A DNA stretch of 64,000 nt from Microbacterium hydrocarbonoxydans (GTDB lineage: Bacteria; Actinomycetota; Actinomycetes; Actinomycetales; Microbacteriaceae), in assembly GCF_023715885.1 (NCBI RefSeq), contig NZ_JAMBOY010000002.1:496001-560000 (forward strand), given 5' to 3'. Positions 37,245 through 45,498 of this stretch are shown piece after piece. A program made the translations under genes and the position numbers. The stretch's first letter is position 1. The number at the start of each line of letters is the position of its first letter. A model generated the notes under the pieces. That model was given only the letters and a program-made list of their open reading frames with translations. It searched no databases and was not told the DNA's origin.

Positions 37245-38018
37245 GTGAACGACTACCTCACCGATCTGTTCTCGCTGCATGGCCGCACCGCCGTCGTCAC
37301 GGGCGGCAGTTCCGGCATCGGGCGCGGCATCGCGACCGCGCTCGCCCGCGCCGGAGCGGCGACCGTGATCGTCGCCCGCGGTGAGGAGCGGATCGATAGC
37401 ACCGTGCGTGAACTGAGGGATGCGGGATGCCGCGCGGCCGGTGTCGTGGGCGACCTCGGCTCTCGCGACGGCATCCGAGCGCTCGCGGAAGCCGCCGTCG
37501 GTCCCTTCGGCGAACCGGACATCCTCGTGAACTCCGCCGGCATCAACATCCGTCCGCCGTACGCCGAGATCACCGAGGACGACTGGGAGGCGACCATGAC
37601 AGTGAACGCGCTCGCGCCCTTTCTGCTCGGACAGCGGTATGCGACCGGCATGGCCGAGCGCGGATACGGCAGGATCATCCACATCAGCTCTCAGCAGGCC
37701 CATCGGGCGTTCGTCTCGAGCGGCGTGTACGGCGCGTCGAAAGGGGCTGTGGAGTCGCTGATGCGCTCGGAGGCGGAGGCATGGGGCGGTTCCGGGGTCA
37801 CGAGCAACACCCTCGTTCCGGGCTTCGTGCTCACCCCGCTGAACGCGCGTCTGCAGGAGGATCCGGAGCAGATCGCCGCTCTGGCGGCGCGCACGATGAT
37901 CGGTCGCAACGGACTCCCCGAGGACTTCGCGGCCGCGGCGGTGTTCCTCGCCGGAGCGGGGTCGGGGTACATCACGGGACACTCGCTGTTCGTGGACGGC
38001 GGCTTGTCGGTCCACTGA
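37245..38018 (+). CDS. Short-chain dehydrogenase/reductase
   Basis: A 257-residue classical SDR. It has the cofactor motif TGGSSGIGRGIA near residue 17, NSAGINIRPPYAEI near 90, the catalytic Ser (HISSQQAH), Tyr and Lys of VYGASKGAVESL near 155-160, and the C-terminal GHSLFVDGGLSVH. The closest named types by pattern are gluconate 5-dehydrogenase and 2-deoxygluconate dehydrogenase, but the substrate cannot be assigned. GTG 37245 is behind GGAGAG. It follows the glycosyltransferase after 28 bp and may be cotranscribed with it. Confidence 0.9.
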   Translation: MNDYLTDLFSLHGRTAVVTGGSSGIGRGIATALARAGAATVIVARGEERIDSTVRELRDAGCRAAGVVGDLGSRDGIRALAEAAVGPFGEPDILVNSAGINIRPPYAEITEDDWEATMTVNALAPFLLGQRYATGMAERGYGRIIHISSQQAHRAFVSSGVYGASKGAVESLMRSEAEAWGGSGVTSNTLVPGFVLTPLNARLQEDPEQIAALAARTMIGRNGLPEDFAAAAVFLAGAGSGYITGHSLFVDGGLSVH

Positions 38019-38039
38019 AGCCGCCCCAGGGGCTGCAGG

Positions 38040-40097
38040 TCAGTGCTGCTCCGGGTACACCCGGTCGTCGGCGGGCGGCGCATCGAGCAGCGGTACCGCG
38101 GTCGTGAGGGTGGCCACGGCATCCTCACCTGCCGAATCGTCGGGCGCGCGATCGGCGCGACGTTCCGCGAGCGCAGCGCCGACTCCTCCGGTGACGGCGT
38201 GTTCGACCTCGGCCTCGGTGTCGAGCACTCGTGACGCGGCCACCTGCTGGGCCGCCAGCTCGGCGTAGAAGCCACCCTGAGCCAGGAGTTCCGCGTGGGT
38301 GCCCGACTCGACGATCTGCCCTGCCTCGAGCACGTGGATGACGTCTGCCGACATGACCGTCGACAGTCGGTGCGCGATCGTGAGGGTCGTCCGTCCCTTC
38401 GCGGCTTCGTCGAGAGCTTCCTGCACGACCCGCTCCGAGACGGTGTCCAGGGCGGAGGTCGCCTCATCGAGGAGAAGAACCGGCGGATCCTTCAGCAGCA
38501 CGCGCGCGATCGCGATGCGCTGCTTCTCGCCGCCCGAGAGGCGGTAGCCGCGCTCTCCCACGACGGTGTCGTACCCCTGCTCGAACCCCGCGATGATGTG
38601 GTGGATGTTGGCCGCCGTGCACGCGGCGATCATCTCCTCCTCGGTCGCCCCGGGCTTCGCGTAGAGCAGGTTGTCGCGAATCGTCGCGTGGAACAGATAA
38701 GTCTCCTGCGAGACGATGCCGACCTGGTCGATGATCGACTCCTGTGTGAGCGAGCGCACGTCGGCGCCCGCGAAGAGCACCGCACCGCCGTGTGCCTCGT
38801 AGAGGCGCGGCGCCAGGTAGAGGACGGTCGTCTTGCCTGCGCCCGACGGCCCGACGAACGCGACATGCTGCCCGGGCTCCGCCACGAAGGAGACCCCCTG
38901 CAGGGTCGGACGTGCGTCCGGAGCCGCGTCGGGGTAGCGGAAGACGACCTGGTCGAACTCGATCCTTCCGCGAGGGCCGGGCGCCTGGGCGACGTCGATC
39001 GCGTCGGGGGCGTCCTGGATCTCCGGCACGAGATCGAGGTACTCGAAGATGCGCGCGAACAGCGCCGACGAGGTCTGCAGGTCGAGCGACACCCGCATGA
39101 GCCCCATCAGCGGCTGCAGGAGACGTGCCTGCACGGTCGTGAAGGCGACGATCGTGCCGGCGGTGATCGCACCGGTGCCGCCCGCGATCAGGTAGCCCGA
39201 GACGAGGTAGATGATGGCGGGGACGCTGGCCATGAGGACCTGGACGACCGCGAAGAAGCCCTGCCCGCTCATGGCGCGACGCACCTGCAGCACGACCTGG
39301 TTGCGGTTCTCCGCCTGATAACGAGCCGATTCCGTGCGCTGCCGGTTGAAGGCCTTCGAGAGCAGCATCCCCGAGACGCTCAGCGTCTCCTGCGTGATCG
39401 AGGTGAGCTCGGACAGCGACTCCTGCGTCTCACCGGCGATGCGTGCCCGTACCTGACCGACGCGGCGCTGCACGATGATGAGGAACGGCATGAGGACGAC
39501 CGCTATCAGGGTGAGCCGCCAATCGATGAGGATCATCGCGACGAGAGACGCGATCACCGTCACGACGTTGCCGAGGATGCTCGTGACCGTGTTCGTGAGC
39601 ACGCCGGAGACCCCGCCGACGTCGTTCTGCAGCCGCGACTGGATCACTCCGGTCTTCGTGCGGGTGAAGAACCCGAGCTCCATGGCCTGCAGATGCTCGA
39701 AGAGTCGAACGCGCAGGTCGCCGGTCACGCTGTTGCCCACGGTGGAGGTGAGCCAGGTCTGCGCGACGCCGAGTGCGGCCGAGAGCAGGAAGAGTCCGAT
39801 CATGCCGCCCACGAGCCAGCCGAGCAGCGACAGCTGCGGGCCACCGCCGTCTACCGGGAAGAGCGCGTCGTCGAAGATGCGCTGCACGAGGAGCGGAGGA
39901 ATCACCGCGATGCCGGCGCCGACGACCACGAGGATGCCCGTCACGGCGATCCGCCAGCGGTACGGCCGAAACAGTGCGACCACGCGGGTGCCGAGCCCGT
40001 CGATCCGGGGCGCCTCGGCGTTCATGCGCCGCTGCGCCGCCTCGTCGACGCCGCGGAAGCCTCCGCCGCGCCCTGCCATACCGCCGCCCATGCTCAT
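38040..40097 (-). CDS. ABC exporter, fused membrane and ATPase domains
   Basis: A 685-residue half-transporter of the ABC exporter class (MsbA/LmrA-like). A Gly/Met/Arg-rich N-terminus of about 40 residues precedes six membrane helices (about 45-340). The ATPase part has Walker A VGPSGAGKTT near 420, the signature LSGGEKQRIAIARVL and Walker B VLLLDEATSALD. The C-terminal 60 residues are an acidic/Ala-rich tail. I start at ATG 40097 because TACGCT (minus strand 40109-40104) lies exactly six bases upstream; longer readings from 41027 run through the divergent MFS gene in another frame. It probably works as a homodimer, exporting lipids or drugs. The divergent MFS exporter suggests a shared detoxification theme. 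Confidence 0.9.
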   Translation of the reverse strand: MSMGGGMAGRGGGFRGVDEAAQRRMNAEAPRIDGLGTRVVALFRPYRWRIAVTGILVVVGAGIAVIPPLLVQRIFDDALFPVDGGGPQLSLLGWLVGGMIGLFLLSAALGVAQTWLTSTVGNSVTGDLRVRLFEHLQAMELGFFTRTKTGVIQSRLQNDVGGVSGVLTNTVTSILGNVVTVIASLVAMILIDWRLTLIAVVLMPFLIIVQRRVGQVRARIAGETQESLSELTSITQETLSVSGMLLSKAFNRQRTESARYQAENRNQVVLQVRRAMSGQGFFAVVQVLMASVPAIIYLVSGYLIAGGTGAITAGTIVAFTTVQARLLQPLMGLMRVSLDLQTSSALFARIFEYLDLVPEIQDAPDAIDVAQAPGPRGRIEFDQVVFRYPDAAPDARPTLQGVSFVAEPGQHVAFVGPSGAGKTTVLYLAPRLYEAHGGAVLFAGADVRSLTQESIIDQVGIVSQETYLFHATIRDNLLYAKPGATEEEMIAACTAANIHHIIAGFEQGYDTVVGERGYRLSGGEKQRIAIARVLLKDPPVLLLDEATSALDTVSERVVQEALDEAAKGRTTLTIAHRLSTVMSADVIHVLEAGQIVESGTHAELLAQGGFYAELAAQQVAASRVLDTEAEVEHAVTGGVGAALAERRADRAPDDSAGEDAVATLTTAVPLLDAPPADDRVYPEQH

Positions 40098-40205
40098 GTC
40101 GCCAGCGTAGTCAGCGCCGACGACACCGGGCCCGGACCCGTCCGGTCGGATCTCCGCCGAGAGCGGATTCGCCCGGATGCGGAATGGAATGTCCGAACCT
40201 GACGT

Positions 40206-40242
40206 TACGCTGAGTGTTCTCAGTGGGCTCGCTGTCCTCAGC
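40206..40242 (+). promoter_or_regulatory. Promoter-region dyads of the MFS exporter
   Basis: TACGCT (40206-40211) is a possible -10 box. CTGAG-TGTT-CTCAG (40210-40223) is an inverted repeat across the expected transcript start, and a further CTCAGC lies at 40237-40242. The arrangement looks like an operator. About 45 bp of leader remain before the ribosome binding site. Confidence 0.3.
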
Positions 40243-40287
40243 GCACTCGCACACTCTTTCCCTCTCCCGCTCCTAGGAGGCCGCCGC

Positions 40288-41763
40288 ATGTCTGCCGTCG
40301 ACACCGGTTCCATCACCACATCACCTCCTTCAGCCAGGGGCGAGATCGCGGCCAGCGACATGCGTGTCATCTGGCTGCTGCTGGTCGCCGCCTTCGTCGC
40401 CATCCTCAACGAGACGACGATGGGCATCGCGATACCGCATCTCAACGCCGATCTGGGCATCCCGCCCGAGCTCGGCCAATGGCTCACGAGCGCCTTCATG
40501 CTGACGATGGCGGTCGTCATCCCGACGACGGGGTTCATCCTGCAGCGCTTCACCACGAGGCAGGTGTTCATCGCCGCGATGACCGCTTTCTCGCTCGGCA
40601 CGCTGGTGGCGCTCGTGGCGCCCGGCTTCACCGTGCTCCTCGCCGGGCGCGTCATCCAGGCCGCGGGGACCGGAATCATGATGCCGCTGCTGATGACCAC
40701 GATCATGAACGTCGTGCCGCCCCAGTCGCGGGGCCGCATGATGGGTCGCGTTGGTCTGGTCATCTCCCTCGCTCCGGCGATCGGCCCGACCCTCGCGGGT
40801 GCCGTGCTCGAGACGCTGAACTGGCGGGCGCTGTTCGCCATCGTGCTTCCGATCGCGATCATCTCCCTTCTCATGGGCGCCAAGTGGATGACGAACCTCG
40901 GCGAGACCCGTGTCGTGCCGCTCGACGTGCTGTCGATCCCGCTCGCCGCGCTCGGCTTCGGCGGAATCGTCTTCGGCCTCAGCCAGTTCGGCGGGGAGGG
41001 CGGCTCAGGAGAAGCGGCCGGCATCATCGCGCTCGTCGTCGGCGCCCTCGCGCTCGGCCTCTTCGTGTGGCGTCAGCTCATCCTGCAGCGCGTCGACGAC
41101 GCCCTGCTCGACCTGCGGGTCTTCCGCTCCGTGAACTTCACGTTCTCGGTCATCATCATGACGATCCTCGCGCTGTCGATGTTCGGCACCCTCACCCTGC
41201 TTCCGCAGTACCTGCAGAACGTCGCGGGTCTGAACGCCCTCGAGTCGGGTCTGATCCTCCTGCCCGGCTCGGTGCTGATGGGTCTTCTCGGTCCGGTCAT
41301 GGGCCGCATCTACGATGCGAAGGGCACTCGCCCGCTGCTCATCCCCGGGACGATCCTCGTCTCCGCGTCCCTGTTCTTCTACTCGACGGTCGGCGAGCAC
41401 ACGGTCTTCTGGGTGCTCATCCTGGTGCAGGCGGCCATGTCGGTCGGCCTCGCCATGTCGTTCACGCCGCTGTTCTCGGCGTCGCTCGGCTCGCTCGACC
41501 GCTCGCTCTACTCGCATGGCTCCGCCGTGCTCAACACGCTGCAGCAGGTGGGCGGTGCAGCCGGCGTCGCTCTGCTCACCGTGACGTACTCGTCGATCCT
41601 GCACGCCGGTGAGAGCGAGGGCCTGACGACGGCGGTCGCGGGAGCGCCGGGTGCGCGGATGGCGTTCCTGATCGCCGCGATCATCTCGCTCGCAGCGGTC
41701 GTGCTCAGCGCGTTCGTGCGCAAGCCCGCCGAGGAACCGTCCGGTTTCCACGGCGCTCACTGA
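40288..41763 (+). CDS. MFS transporter, DHA2-like multidrug exporter
   Basis: A 491-residue transporter with about 14 membrane helices. It carries the DHA2 hallmarks ETTMGIAIPHLNADLGIPPE near the first helix, LAGRVIQAAGTGIMMPLLMT, and APAIGPTLAGAVLETLNWR in helix 5. Start ATG 40288 is fixed by AGGAGG seven bases upstream; a longer reading from 40177 would add 37 residues over the promoter region. It is divergent from the ABC exporter gene. A second DHA2-type exporter is encoded at 6445-8070. Confidence 0.92.
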   Translation: MSAVDTGSITTSPPSARGEIAASDMRVIWLLLVAAFVAILNETTMGIAIPHLNADLGIPPELGQWLTSAFMLTMAVVIPTTGFILQRFTTRQVFIAAMTAFSLGTLVALVAPGFTVLLAGRVIQAAGTGIMMPLLMTTIMNVVPPQSRGRMMGRVGLVISLAPAIGPTLAGAVLETLNWRALFAIVLPIAIISLLMGAKWMTNLGETRVVPLDVLSIPLAALGFGGIVFGLSQFGGEGGSGEAAGIIALVVGALALGLFVWRQLILQRVDDALLDLRVFRSVNFTFSVIIMTILALSMFGTLTLLPQYLQNVAGLNALESGLILLPGSVLMGLLGPVMGRIYDAKGTRPLLIPGTILVSASLFFYSTVGEHTVFWVLILVQAAMSVGLAMSFTPLFSASLGSLDRSLYSHGSAVLNTLQQVGGAAGVALLTVTYSSILHAGESEGLTTAVAGAPGARMAFLIAAIISLAAVVLSAFVRKPAEEPSGFHGAH

Positions 41764-41787
41764 CCGCCGGGTGGCGCGCGGGACCCG

Positions 41788-41937
41788 CTACGGCTTCTTC
41801 GGCCCGGGGAAGTGGCAGACGCCTCCGCTGCAGTAGCCGACGCTGTCATCGGCGTCGTCCAGCAGATTCAGGGCGCCGGGCAACGGCGACAGCGCTGGGC
41901 GCTGCTCGTGCTCTGCGGGTTCCTGTGTCGTGGCCAT
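41788..41937 (-). CDS. 49-residue microprotein with Cys-x3-4-Cys C-terminus
   Basis: A small protein with a charged N-terminal half (QEPAEHEQRP), a middle PLPGALNLLDDADD and the C-terminus YCSGGVCHFPGPKKP, whose two cysteines could bind metal or form a disulfide. I take it as a real gene because the ATG at 41937 lies six bases after TACCAT (41949-41944), the same leaderless spacing as other genes here, and because the cysteine-bearing end looks constrained. I do not recognise a family. It is convergent with the MFS gene and divergent from the acyltransferase-like gene. Confidence 0.6.
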   Translation of the reverse strand: MATTQEPAEHEQRPALSPLPGALNLLDDADDSVGYCSGGVCHFPGPKKP

Positions 41938-42055
41938 CCCTCGATGGTACGCCTGCTGCGACCCATCGGCGCCATGCCCGCTCACGCAACCGCATACCGG
42001 TCCTGCGCCTGTCAAGCGTCAGGGAATCGACAGCCCGCTCCCCTAGCTTTGACGC

Positions 42056-42655
42056 ATGGTGACCCGACTCCTCGCCCGCCTCTACTGGGCGCTCAGCCGC
42101 TGGACCCTGATCGTCGACGCGGTGCCCACCCGGCCGACCGTGCTGATCGGTGCCCCGCACACCTCCAACTGGGACTTCGTGCTCATGCTGGCGATCGCAT
42201 GGCGCCTCGGCATCGATGTGCGCTGGCTCGGCAAGAGCAGCCTGTTCCGGGGGTGGCGGGGTCCGATCATGCGCCGCCTCGGCGGCATCCCCGTCGATCG
42301 GTCCGACCCGGCGCGCGTGGTGGGCGATGTGGTCGAGCGTGTGAACCGAGGCGAGGTCTTCGGCCTTGTCGTCACTCCGGACGGCACGCGCAGCGCGACA
42401 GGCCACTGGAAGTCGGGCTTCTACCGCATCGCCCGCGAGACAGGCATGCCGCTGACGCTCGGATTCGTCGACCGTACGACGATGACGACCGGACTGGGGC
42501 CGACCATCGACCTGACCGGCGACGTCGGCGCCGACATGGACCGCATCCGCGCCTTCTATTCCGACAAGGCCGGACTGCGCCCCGAACGGCGCCGCGAGCC
42601 GAGGCTCCGCGAAGAGACGGGTCAGACCTCTTTCGACGTCTCCGACCGCGCGTAA
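42056..42655 (+). CDS. 1-acyl-sn-glycerol-3-phosphate acyltransferase-like protein
   Basis: A 199-residue PlsC-type acyltransferase. It has the catalytic His-x4-Asp as HTSNWDF near residue 35, GKSSLFRGWRGPIMRRLGGI with the expected substrate-binding Arg, and TPDGTRSATGHWKSGFYRIA, corresponding to the EGTR block of the family with Asp for Glu. It probably acylates a lysophospholipid or related acceptor at the membrane. The start ATG is six bases after TAGCTT (42044-42049), so a leaderless transcript is likely. Its 3' end overlaps by 34 bp the end of a convergent small gene. Confidence 0.87.
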   Translation: MVTRLLARLYWALSRWTLIVDAVPTRPTVLIGAPHTSNWDFVLMLAIAWRLGIDVRWLGKSSLFRGWRGPIMRRLGGIPVDRSDPARVVGDVVERVNRGEVFGLVVTPDGTRSATGHWKSGFYRIARETGMPLTLGFVDRTTMTTGLGPTIDLTGDVGADMDRIRAFYSDKAGLRPERRREPRLREETGQTSFDVSDRA

Positions 42656-42822
42656 TCGAGGTCGTCGTCGGTGAGGGCCTCGGCCATCCCGACGACGGCG
42701 CCGGTGATCTCTCGGATCTCCTCCCGGGCGATCTCGCCCACGTGCGGCGCATGCTCGAAGACACCGAGCCTCGCCTCGTCGGAGAGCTCGTTCCACCATT
42801 CCCTGATCGGTGGCAGAGTCAT
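42622..42822 (-). CDS. Small acidic protein of unknown function
   Basis: A 66-residue, strongly acidic and probably helical protein (MTLPPIREWWNELSDEARLG, then VGEIAREEIREITGA). No family is recognised. A good GGGAG/GAGGG ribosome site lies upstream of ATG 42822, which supports expression. The gene is convergent with the acyltransferase-like gene and overlaps its 3' end by 34 bp. The WWxELSxEAR pattern reads like a conserved small actinobacterial protein, but I cannot confirm that. Confidence 0.55.
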   Translation of the reverse strand: MTLPPIREWWNELSDEARLGVFEHAPHVGEIAREEIREITGAVVGMAEALTDDDLDYARSETSKEV

Positions 42823-42906
42823 CGTCGGTTCCCTCTCCCGCGCGAGCGGTCGACATGCGCGTCAAGAGTCTGGACAGCAGTGAGCGGCGACCGGGAAACT
42901 GTCGAC

Positions 42907-43431
42907 ATGGATTCGGAAGACCGCCCGCTGCACCCGATCGAACGCGATGACCGCGAAGACGGTCGGGATGAGACGGTCAACGAGCGCGCCGACCGCAACT
43001 GGGACGAGCTTCTGCAAGAGCTCCGGGTGATGCAGACCGGTACGCAGATCCTCACGGGCTTCCTCCTCGCGGTCGCGTTCCAGCCTCGTTTCGAGGACAT
43101 GGACGCCTTTCAGCGCGACGTCTACGTCGTGCTCGTCGGTCTGGCCGCGCTGGCGACCATCCTCGCACTCGCGCCGGTCGGGATGCACCGGGCGCTCTTC
43201 GGTCGCCAACGCAAGCCGCAGCTCGTGCGGGTGGCGGCGCGCATCGTGCGGATCGATCTGATCGTCATCGCGGCGCTCACCGTCGGCGTGACCACCCTCA
43301 TCATCGACTTCACCGTCAACCGCACGGCCGGTCTCGTCGCGCTCATCGCCTCGGTCGTGGTGATCGTCGGGTTGTGGCTCGCGATGCCGGCCCTCGTTCG
43401 ACGGGCTCGGAACGACATCCGCGAAAGATGA
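42907..43431 (+). CDS. Membrane protein, DUF6328-like
   Basis: A 174-residue protein. The first 45 residues are highly charged, followed by NWDELLQELRVMQTGTQILT and four hydrophobic helices (about residues 46-62, 70-92, 110-135 and 140-162). The ELRVMQTGTQILTGFLL segment after a charged head is what I associate with DUF6328 proteins; no catalytic motif is seen. ATG 42907 has only a weak GGGAAA before it. A GTG 48 bp upstream in frame (42859) is an alternative start. Function is unknown. Confidence 0.72.
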   Translation: MDSEDRPLHPIERDDREDGRDETVNERADRNWDELLQELRVMQTGTQILTGFLLAVAFQPRFEDMDAFQRDVYVVLVGLAALATILALAPVGMHRALFGRQRKPQLVRVAARIVRIDLIVIAALTVGVTTLIIDFTVNRTAGLVALIASVVVIVGLWLAMPALVRRARNDIRER

Positions 43432-43456
43432 GTCCGAGCCCGTCGCACGTCAATTC

Positions 43457-43996
43457 TCAGCTGCCTGCGGGAGTGCGGTTCTCCGCGCTGACCATCCATG
43501 CGAACTGCTCGAGGCTCTCGAGCACGGCGTGCAGGATGTCGGCCGAGGTGGGGTCCTCCTCATCGACCGCGTCGTGCACATCGCGCATCGTGGCGATGGC
43601 CGCCTCCAAGCGCGCGGTGATGAGGTCGATCGTGTCCTCGGTCGACACCTCGCCCATGGGGAAGGCGGGCAGGGAGGTCGTCTCCGCGATCGTGTCGGTG
43701 CGGCCGTCGGGAACGGCGTGCAGCGCGCGCATGCGCTCGGCGACCGTGTCGCTGAACGTGCGGGCGGCCTCGATGATCTCGTCGAGCTGGCGGTGGGTGT
43801 CGCGGAAGTTGCGTCCGACCACGTTCCAGTGCGCCTGCTTGCCCTGCAGCGAGAGTTCGATCAGGTCGACCAGCACGGTCTGCAGATTCGCCGCGAGAGT
43901 GGGCGACGCGGTGAATCCTTTCTCGGCGTTCTGGCGACGGGTGGTCTTCGCACCGCGCTTGCTGGTCGCGGTGCCGGTGCTCTTCTTCTCAGCCAT
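43457..43996 (-). CDS. dps: Dps-family DNA-binding ferritin-like protein
   Basis: Iron-storing, DNA-protecting dodecameric protein used against oxidative and starvation stress. Of 179 residues the first 25 are Lys/Arg/Thr-rich, a likely DNA-binding tail. The ferroxidase residues lie in LSLQGKQAHWNVVGRNFRD (His) and THRQLDEIIEAAR (His, Asp, Glu), as usual in Dps dimers, and a four-helix bundle fills the rest. ATG 43996 follows AGGAGG. Manganese catalase is encoded 4 kb away in the same stress-flavoured stretch. It converges on the DUF6328-like gene. Confidence 0.93.
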   Translation of the reverse strand: MAEKKSTGTATSKRGAKTTRRQNAEKGFTASPTLAANLQTVLVDLIELSLQGKQAHWNVVGRNFRDTHRQLDEIIEAARTFSDTVAERMRALHAVPDGRTDTIAETTSLPAFPMGEVSTEDTIDLITARLEAAIATMRDVHDAVDEEDPTSADILHAVLESLEQFAWMVSAENRTPAGS

Positions 43997-44098
43997 GTGA
44001 ATCCTCCTCGCCGCGACGATAGCCGGGATGCCCGACCGGGATCGAGGGGGTTGACACCCGCTCCCCGCACCGCCGATGGTGGCGTGCGGAGGTCACGA

Positions 44099-44608
44099 AT
44101 GACAGACACGAACGAGCAGGTCGAGATCGCGCCGCTGAGTGCCGCAGATGCGGGCGAGGTGATGACTCTGCAGCGCGCCGCCTTCGTCTCGGAGGCTCAG
44201 ATCTACGGCAGCGCCGACATGCCCCCGCTGACGCAGACGCTGGCCGAGGTCGAGGCGGAGCTGCGCTCAGGTTCGGGCCTCGGCGCGCGCCTCGACGGCC
44301 GGCTGGTCGGAGCCATCCGGTTCGCGGAGGACGAGCGGATGCTGTTGATCGGCCGCATCGCGATCGCCCCCGACATGCAGGGAGAGGGCATCGGTCGGAC
44401 GCTGCTGTCGGCGGCCGAGGAGTCATCGTCGGCGGAGGAGGCCGAGCTGTTCACCGGGAGCCTCAGCGAGGCGAACATCCGCCTGTACGAGGCGTGCGGG
44501 TACGTGGAGAGCGCTCGCATCCCCCAGGGCGACGGCACCGACCAGGTGTTCCTGCGCAAACCTCTGCATCCGGTGGGAGAACCCTCCGAACCGGGCGCGT
44601 CGGGTTGA
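44099..44608 (+). CDS. GNAT-family N-acetyltransferase
   Basis: A 169-residue acetyltransferase. It has the acetyl-CoA binding motif IAIAPDMQGEGIGRTLLSAA near residue 90, preceded by a beta strand RLVGAIRFAED, and the late motif B (NIRLYEACGYVESARIP). ATG 44099 is behind GGAGG. The acceptor is unknown. It is divergent from dps with about 100 bp between the starts, and it is followed after 76 bp by the HesB-like gene. Confidence 0.88.
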   Translation: MTDTNEQVEIAPLSAADAGEVMTLQRAAFVSEAQIYGSADMPPLTQTLAEVEAELRSGSGLGARLDGRLVGAIRFAEDERMLLIGRIAIAPDMQGEGIGRTLLSAAEESSSAEEAELFTGSLSEANIRLYEACGYVESARIPQGDGTDQVFLRKPLHPVGEPSEPGASG

Positions 44609-44684
44609 TCCTGCGGACCGGGTTCGGCATCGTGGCCCGGACACGTCGCGACCGCCTCGTGTCCGCTACCGGAAGGAGAGTCTC

Positions 44685-44984
44685 GTGCTCACCCTCACCG
44701 ACAACGCAACCGCAATCGTGAACACCCTCGTCAGCCGTCAGACCGACGCCGCAGACGCCGGTCTTCGCATCCACTCGACACCCGATCCCGGCCCCGACGG
44801 CGGCGCCCGCCTCGCGGTGCTGGTCGCACCCGACCCGGAGCCGGCCGACCAGGTGGTCGAGGTCTCCGGCACCCGTCTCTTCCTCGACGAGACCGCTGCC
44901 GCCGCACTCGACGACAAGGTGCTCGACGCCGGCGTCGACGACGAGGGCGCCGTGTCCTTCGCCGTGCTCAGCCAGGTCGCCTGA
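44685..44984 (+). CDS. HesB/IscA-like fold protein lacking cysteines
   Basis: A 99-residue protein with the length and strand pattern of A-type Fe-S carriers (MLTLTDNATAIVNTLVS, then GLRIHSTPD, GTRLFLDETAAAALDDKVLD). Unlike IscA/HesB it has no cysteine at all, so it cannot hold an Fe-S cluster in the usual way. Such proteins are common in actinobacteria and are often labelled Fe-S assembly protein by homology only. The GTG at 44685 is behind GGAGAG. A strong GGATGCC-type hairpin follows. Confidence 0.72.
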   Translation: MLTLTDNATAIVNTLVSRQTDAADAGLRIHSTPDPGPDGGARLAVLVAPDPEPADQVVEVSGTRLFLDETAAAALDDKVLDAGVDDEGAVSFAVLSQVA

Positions 44985-45001
44985 CCTCACCAGCTTCATC
45001 A

Positions 45002-45034
45002 CGGATGCCGCGGCTCGTCGAGCCGCGGCATCCG
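45002..45034 (+). terminator. Hairpin after the HesB-like gene
   Basis: CGGATGCCGCGGCTC pairs with GAGCCGCGGCATCCG around a GTC loop. It is the third intergenic hairpin built on the GGATGCC heptamer in this window. Confidence 0.75.
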
Positions 45035-45114
45035 TGTGTCCGGGACGTGGCGCGCTCCGACCCGCGCCTCGCGTAGGTTGGGAGGAGACCCTGCACCGCC
45101 GAGGAGGCAGACGG

Positions 45115-45459
45115 ATGAAGATCGCCCTGCTGCGCCGTTACGTCGTGCTCGCCGAGACGCTGCACTTCCCGCGGGCGGCCGAGCATCTCGGCATCCCGCT
45201 GGCTTCGCTGTACACGTCGCTCGACAAGCTCGAGGAAGAGGTCGGCCACACGCTCATCAACCGCGAGGGGATCCCGCGGCTGACCAGCGTGGGGTCACTG
45301 TTCCTCAGGGAGGCGCAGGCAGCTGTCGCGGCGGCTCCCCCGGCCGCACCGAAGGCGGTGGCGCCGGCCGGCGGCAAGGCGAAGGCGTCGAAGGGCAAGG
45401 GGCGCGCCCCGATCGTCAAGGGGCAGCCGAAGCCCTACAAGAAGCGTCAGGGCCGCTGA
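45115..45459 (+). CDS. Isolated LysR-type DNA-binding domain with basic tail
   Basis: A 114-residue protein. Residues 1-65 are a LysR-family winged helix-turn-helix (LLRRYVVLAETLHFPRAAEH, then YTSLDKLEEEVGHTLINREG). The effector-binding domain of about 200 residues that normally follows is absent; in its place is a 45-residue Ala/Pro/Lys tail ending in GQPKPYKKRQGR. The stop is clean and the next gene is convergent, so this is not an obvious frameshift remnant. It may bind DNA without ligand control, possibly as a nucleoid-type protein. ATG follows GAGGAGG; TAGGTT (45074-45079) is a possible -10. Confidence 0.78.
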   Translation: MKIALLRRYVVLAETLHFPRAAEHLGIPLASLYTSLDKLEEEVGHTLINREGIPRLTSVGSLFLREAQAAVAAAPPAAPKAVAPAGGKAKASKGKGRAPIVKGQPKPYKKRQGR

Positions 45460-45498
45460 GCCCTTCCGGGCTCGCCACTTCCGCGTCGGGCGCGACCG

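Noticed and set aside
45115..45459. Frameshifted full-length LysR gene
   Set aside because: No continuation of the effector domain is found in any frame downstream; the next gene is convergent and unrelated.
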